From NCBI GenBank assembly GCA_007131045.1, contig SLRI01000309.1, positions 1 to 13,852 on the forward strand: a stretch of 13,852 nucleotides of DNA. Direction: 5' to 3'. Position 1 is the first letter of the stretch; the number at the start of each line of letters is the position of its first letter. The DNA comes from Rhodospirillales bacterium (GTDB lineage Bacteria; Pseudomonadota; Alphaproteobacteria; Geminicoccales; Geminicoccaceae). A program made the translations under genes and the position numbers. The notes below the pieces were generated by a model that saw nothing but the letters and a program-made list of their open reading frames with translations, was not told the DNA's origin and did not search any database. Shown here in pieces: positions 8,576 through 13,852 of this stretch.

Positions 8576-9813
8576 GCCACCAGCCGGTAGCGTCGGGGCT
8601 CGGCCCGGGCGTGGCGCGCTTCCTCGCCGGCCAAGTAGTCCCGGGTCAACGGCACGGCGTACCGGTCCTTGGCGAGTTGCAGCTGGAACACCATCCCGTC
8701 CATGCAGCGAAAGAAAGCCTCGGAGCCGGCCAGGTAGAACTCCCACATCCGGCAGAACCGCTCGTCGTAGAGGGCGGCCGCCTCGGCCCAATGGGTGATG
8801 AAGCGCTCGCGCCAGTGGCGCAGCGTTTCGGCATAATGCAAGCGCAAAATCTCGACATCGGTAACCCAGAGCCCGGCCCGCTCGACCGCCGGCAGCACCT
8901 CGGACAGGGCCGGGATGTAGCCGCCCGGGAAGATGTACTTGCGGATGAAGGAGGCCGTCGCCGCCGGGCCCGTCGCCCGGCCGATCGAGTGGATGACCGC
9001 CACACCGTCACCGGCGAGCCGCTCGGCCACGTGGCGGAAATAGGCGCCGTAGTGATTGACGCCCACGTGCTCGAGCATGCCGACCGAGACGATGCGATCG
9101 AAGCTGCCGGCGGTCTCGCGGTAGTCCTGGATCAAGAAGCGCACCCGATCCTCGAGTCCCGCCTCCTTGACCCGGCGCATCGCGTAGTCGTGCTGCTCGA
9201 CCGACAGCGTCAGCCCAGTGACGTCGACCTCGTCGACCTGGGCACAGTAGATGCCGAGCCCACCCCAACCGGCGCCGATGTCGAGCACCCGCTGGCCCGG
9301 CCGCAGCAGCAGCTTGGCGGCGATGTGCCGTTTCTTCAACAGCTGCGCCTCGTCCAGGGTGATCATCGGCATCGAGAAGTAGGCGCAGGAATACTGGCGG
9401 TCGGGATCGAGAAACAGCCGGTAGAGCTCGGACGAGAGGTCGTAGTGGTGCGCCACGTTGCGCCGGGCACGGGGTATCGGGTTGAACTGGTGAAACCGGC
9501 GCAACAGCCCGGCAATCCGGGCGGCAATGCTGCCCCATTGGTTGCCGCCGAGCCGCTGCAGGTTGACAGCACCGATCTCGATCACGTCGTAGATCGATCC
9601 GGCCTCGACGACGATCCGACCGTCCATGTAGCCCTCGCCCAAGGCCAGCTCCGGATGGATCATGAGGTCGAGCTCGATTCGCTTGTCGGTGAGGCGGATC
9701 GCGGCACTCGGCCCCGATTCGGCGCCTTCGAAGCAATGCGTTCGACCCGCGGAGTCGGTCACCGTGAGCCGGCCGTAGTGGATCAACCGCTGGAGCATTC
9801 CGGCAATGAGCAT
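8572..9813 (-). CDS. cfa: Cyclopropane-fatty-acyl-phospholipid synthase
   Basis: Cfa transfers a methylene group from S-adenosylmethionine to the double bond of unsaturated acyl chains in membrane phospholipids, a late-growth or stress modification. The protein has 413 residues (E. coli about 382). The SAM-binding motif VLDIGAGWGGL is at 176-186, after the family segment YFSMPMITLDEAQLLKK. By alignment from memory, the E. coli bicarbonate and active-site residues are all present: C143 (YSC), E248 (LEHVG), H275 and I277 (IHSIG) and Y327 (LHY). RMWEFYLAGSEAFFR at 355-369 is also diagnostic. ATG 9813 suits the family N-terminus (LLQRLI..G.LTV), but the strong ribosome site upstream is aligned to a different ATG at 9830. 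It follows glgB after 118 bases and overlaps the hydrolase by four. Confidence 0.95.
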   Translation of the reverse strand: MLIAGMLQRLIHYGRLTVTDSAGRTHCFEGAESGPSAAIRLTDKRIELDLMIHPELALGEGYMDGRIVVEAGSIYDVIEIGAVNLQRLGGNQWGSIAARIAGLLRRFHQFNPIPRARRNVAHHYDLSSELYRLFLDPDRQYSCAYFSMPMITLDEAQLLKKRHIAAKLLLRPGQRVLDIGAGWGGLGIYCAQVDEVDVTGLTLSVEQHDYAMRRVKEAGLEDRVRFLIQDYRETAGSFDRIVSVGMLEHVGVNHYGAYFRHVAERLAGDGVAVIHSIGRATGPAATASFIRKYIFPGGYIPALSEVLPAVERAGLWVTDVEILRLHYAETLRHWRERFITHWAEAAALYDERFCRMWEFYLAGSEAFFRCMDGMVFQLQLAKDRYAVPLTRDYLAGEEARHARAEPRRYRLVA

Positions 9814-9830
9814 GGCGACCCCCGCAGCAT
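9783..9830 (-). other. Possible 15-residue upstream ORF overlapping the cfa start
   Basis: ATG at 9830 lies five bases after a perfect GAGGAGG and opens a short frame, MLRGSPCSLPECSSG, ending at a TGA inside cfa. It is out of frame with cfa, whose ATG at 9813 is 22 bases from the same site and has only GGGGG nearby. It may be a leader that loads ribosomes for cfa, a non-coding coincidence, or the mark of a one-base sequence error. Confidence 0.35.
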
Positions 9831-9835
9831 TGTTT

Positions 9836-9842
9836 CCTCCTC
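9836..9842 (-). promoter_or_regulatory. Strong ribosome binding site upstream of cfa
   Basis: GAGGAGG on the minus strand, the strongest anti-16S match near cfa. It has ideal five-base spacing to the out-of-frame ATG at 9830 and is 22 bases from the cfa ATG at 9813. No in-frame start codon lies between the site and 9813. Confidence 0.6.
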
Positions 9843-9883
9843 GGAACAACGCTGGAGATTGCCTTTCGTCCGGAAAATTTTCA

Positions 9884-9911
9884 ATTACAAAAGACAGTTG
9901 TACGCCGTCAG
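9884..9911 (-). promoter_or_regulatory. Candidate promoter of cfa
   Basis: On the minus strand CTGACG (9911-9906, 4 of 6 to TTGACA) and TGTAAT (9889-9884, 5 of 6 to TATAAT) are 16 bases apart. Transcription would start near 9877, about 64 bases before cfa. This patch is unusually AT-rich for the window and includes the perfect palindrome GAAAATTTTC at 9873-9882 just downstream. It would let cfa and the hydrolase be expressed independently of glgB. Confidence 0.38.
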
Positions 9912-9933
9912 GACGACAGTCGGCCCGTCTTTT
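9889..9933 (-). terminator. Possible terminator or attenuating hairpin after glgB
   Basis: AAAAGAC (minus strand, from within the glgB stop codon) pairs perfectly with GTCTTTT 31 bases later. A smaller GCCG/CGGC stem (9921-9924 with 9904-9907) can form in the loop. The 3' arm ends in a short T-run followed by GTAATT. The A-arm/U-arm arrangement resembles an intrinsic terminator, but the large loop and short GC core make it weak. It also overlaps the candidate cfa promoter. Confidence 0.35.
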
Positions 9934-12158
9934 AGCCCAAAGCGTAGGAGACCACACCTAGAGGCGGCAACCTGAGGTTGATAGAGAACGGCCGGCCGTG
10001 CCAGGGCGTCGGCTCGGCTCGGACCGTCGGGCCCGACGAGACGCCGCTGCCGCCGTAGATCTCGGCGTCGGTGTTGAGCACTTCCCGGTAGTCGCCGTCG
10101 AGCGGCACGCCGATCCGATAACCCTCGCGCACGACGGGCGTGAGATTAGAGACCACGATGGTCACACTGTTCGGATCGCTGCCCTTGCGCAGGAAGCTCA
10201 ACACGCTCTGCTCGATGTCCGACGCATCGATCCACTCGAAGCCCTCGGACTCGCAGTCCTTCTCGTGCAGATCGGCGCGCCCCCGGTAGAGCCGGTTGAG
10301 ATCACGGACCAGCATTTGCGCGCCCTTGTGCAGCGGATCGTCGAGCAGATGCCAATCCAGGCTGGTCTCGTAGTTCCACTCCTTCTCCTGGCCGAACTCC
10401 GAGCCCATGAACAACAGCTTCTTGCCCGGATGGGTGAACATGAAGCCGAGATAGGCCCTGAGATTGGCGAATTTCTGCCAGCGATCGCCGGGCATCCGGG
10501 TCAACAGCGAGCCCTTGCCGTGGACCACCTCGTCGTGGCTGATCGGCAGGACGAAGTTCTCGGAGAAGGCGTAGAGCAGGCCGAAGGTCAGGTTGTGCTG
10601 ATGGTAGCGCCGATGCACCGGGTCCTCGCCGAAGTAATGCAAGGTGTCGTGCATCCAGCCCATGTTCCACTTGTAGCCGAAGCCCAGCCCACCGAGGTAG
10701 GTGGGCCGCGAGACACCGGGCCAGGCGGTCGATTCCTCGGCGATCGAGGTGACACCGTCCGCCTCGCTGTAGAGCAGCTCGTTCAGCCGCTTGAGAAAGG
10801 CGATGGCTTCCAGGTTCTCGTTGCCGCCGTATTCGTTGGGCACCCACTCGTCGGCCTTCCTCGAATAGTCGAGATAGAGCATCGAGGCCACGGCATCGAC
10901 GCGAATCCCGTCGATGTGGAACTTGTCCATCCAGTAGAGCGCGTTGGCATGGAGGAAATTGGCGACCTCCTGCCGGCCGTAATTGTAGATCAGGGTGTTC
11001 CAGTCCTGATGGAAGCCCTTCCTCGGGTCCAGATGCTCGTAGAGCGCGGTGCCGTCGAAATTGGCGAGGCCATGCGCATCGCTCGGAAAGTGGCCCGGCA
11101 CCCAGTCGACCAGCACCCCGATGCCGGCCTGGTGCGCCGCATCGACGAAGGCCGCGAACTCTTCGGCGGTGCCGTGGCGGATGGTCGGCGCGAAGAGGCC
11201 GACGGGCTGATAGCCCCAGGAGCCGTCGAACGGGTATTCGGAGATCGGCATCAGCTCGATATGGGTGAAGCCCATCTCCTTGACGTAGTCGACCAGTCGA
11301 TCGGCGAGCTCGGCATAGGAGAGATAGCGATTGCCCTCGTCCGGCACCCGCATCCACGAGCCAAGATGCACTTCATAGACGCTCATCGGCGCATGCCGCT
11401 CGTGCGCCGCCTTGCGCTGCTCGAGCCAGGATTTGTCCCGCCACTCGTGCTGCACCAGGCCGTGCACCACCGACGCATTGGCCGGCGGATGCTCGGCCCG
11501 AAAGCCCACGGGATCGGCCTTGAGCGGCAGCGTCTCGCCATTGGGGCCGACCAGCTCGAACTTGTACGACTCGCCCTTCTGCAGGCCGGGGATGAACAAC
11601 TCGAAGCAGCCGCACTCGATCCGCTTGCGCATCGGATGGCGCCGGCCGTCCCAGTTGTTGAACGGCCCGACCACCGAGACCCGCCGCGAATTGGGCGCCC
11701 AGACGGCGAACGAGACGCCCTTCACGCCGTCCATCTCGAAGGGATGCGCACCCAGCTTCTCGTAGAGCCTGAGATGGCTGCCCTCGGCCAGAAGATAGGC
11801 GTCCATCTCGCCCAGCACCTGGCCGAAGCGATAGGGATCCTCGATCTCCATCGGTGCCGCACCACCGCCCCAGTCGACCAGCAGCCGATAGGCGGAGGGC
11901 GCCTTCTTGCCCGGCACCTCGGCGGCGAAGAAGCCGGCCTCGTGCAGCTTCTCGAGCGCCACCAGCTTCTTGCCGGTCGAAGCATCGATCAGCTCGACCA
12001 GAACGGCGCCGGGCTGGAAGGTGCGGATCACCAGCCGGCCGCCCACCTCGTGCAGGCCGAAGAGGCCGAAGGGATTCTCGTGCCGGGCCGCCACCACGGC
12101 CTCGACTTCGGCCGCAGGCGCCAGTACCGCTGCGGGTTTCGCCTTCTTCGCGTTGGTC

Positions 12159-12166
<8 letters not shown>
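9932..12166 (-). CDS. glgB: 1,4-alpha-glucan branching enzyme GlgB
   Basis: GlgB cuts alpha-1,4-glucan and re-attaches the piece as an alpha-1,6 branch. The protein has 744 residues (E. coli about 728) with the usual N1 domain, CBM48 domain (around FAVWAPNSRRVSVVGPFNNWDG), GH13 barrel and C-terminal beta domain. Catalytic regions are complete: DWVPGHFP, GIRVDAV with nucleophile D424, IAEEST with acid/base E477, and SHDEVVHGK with H544-D545. ATG 12166 overlaps the maltokinase stop by eight bases and is preceded by AAAGGGG; an in-frame ATG 17 codons upstream lies inside the maltokinase gene. The Lys/Ala-rich start (AETNAKKAKPAAV) looks like a flexible tail. Coupling with the trehalose synthase-maltokinase gene points to glucan made by the GlgE route, not only from ADP-glucose. 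Confidence 0.96.

Positions 12167-13852
<1,686 letters not shown>

Overview
The window is GC-rich bacterial DNA in which every gene I can support reads on the minus strand, so transcription runs from position 13852 toward position 1. Protein families, gene order and GTG/ATG overlap starts fit an alphaproteobacterium (Rhizobiales or Rhodospirillales-like). This lineage call is an inference from the glycerol ABC transporter, which I know best from Rhizobium, and not from a marker gene. I see no rRNA, tRNA, CRISPR array, insertion sequence or phage gene.

Block 1 (13852 to about 9932, glucan synthesis): the 3' part of a trehalose synthase-maltokinase fusion, cut by the window edge, overlaps by 8 bases a full glgB branching enzyme. 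Together they fit the GlgE route, in which trehalose becomes maltose, then maltose-1-phosphate, then alpha-1,4-glucan that GlgB branches. glgE itself would lie outside the window. An inverted repeat begins in the glgB stop codon.

Block 2 (9813 to 7784, lipid-related): cfa, a cyclopropane-fatty-acid synthase with its active-site residues intact, overlaps by 4 bases an alpha/beta hydrolase of the YbfF/ABHD11 type. A 118-base gap before cfa holds a candidate promoter. A perfect ribosome binding site there points to a 15-codon out-of-frame ORF and not to cfa itself.

Block 3 (7783 to 1, glycerol use): a 116-base gap with two TTCG-AAAA-CGAA-type palindromes and a candidate promoter is followed by glpD, gpsA, glpS, glpT, glpP, glpQ, glpU and glpV. 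These are tightly packed or overlapping, apart from a 73-base gap before glpV. The set is a Rhizobium-type GlpSTPQUV glycerol ABC importer: two ATPases, two permeases, a small DUF2160 membrane protein and a Tat-exported binding protein. It is joined to glycerol-3-phosphate (G3P) oxidation (GlpD) and, unusually, G3P synthesis (GpsA). glpK and glpR are not in view and may lie beyond position 1. The Rhizobium names glpT and glpQ are unrelated to the E. coli G3P antiporter and phosphodiesterase of the same names.

The most interesting signal is in the ATPase pair. GlpS keeps the LSGGQ signature but has an altered Walker A and no switch histidine. GlpT keeps Walker A and the histidine but has lost the LSGGQ signature. 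In a head-to-tail heterodimer this leaves one complete and one degenerate ATP site, as in asymmetric ABC exporters, which is uncommon for an importer.
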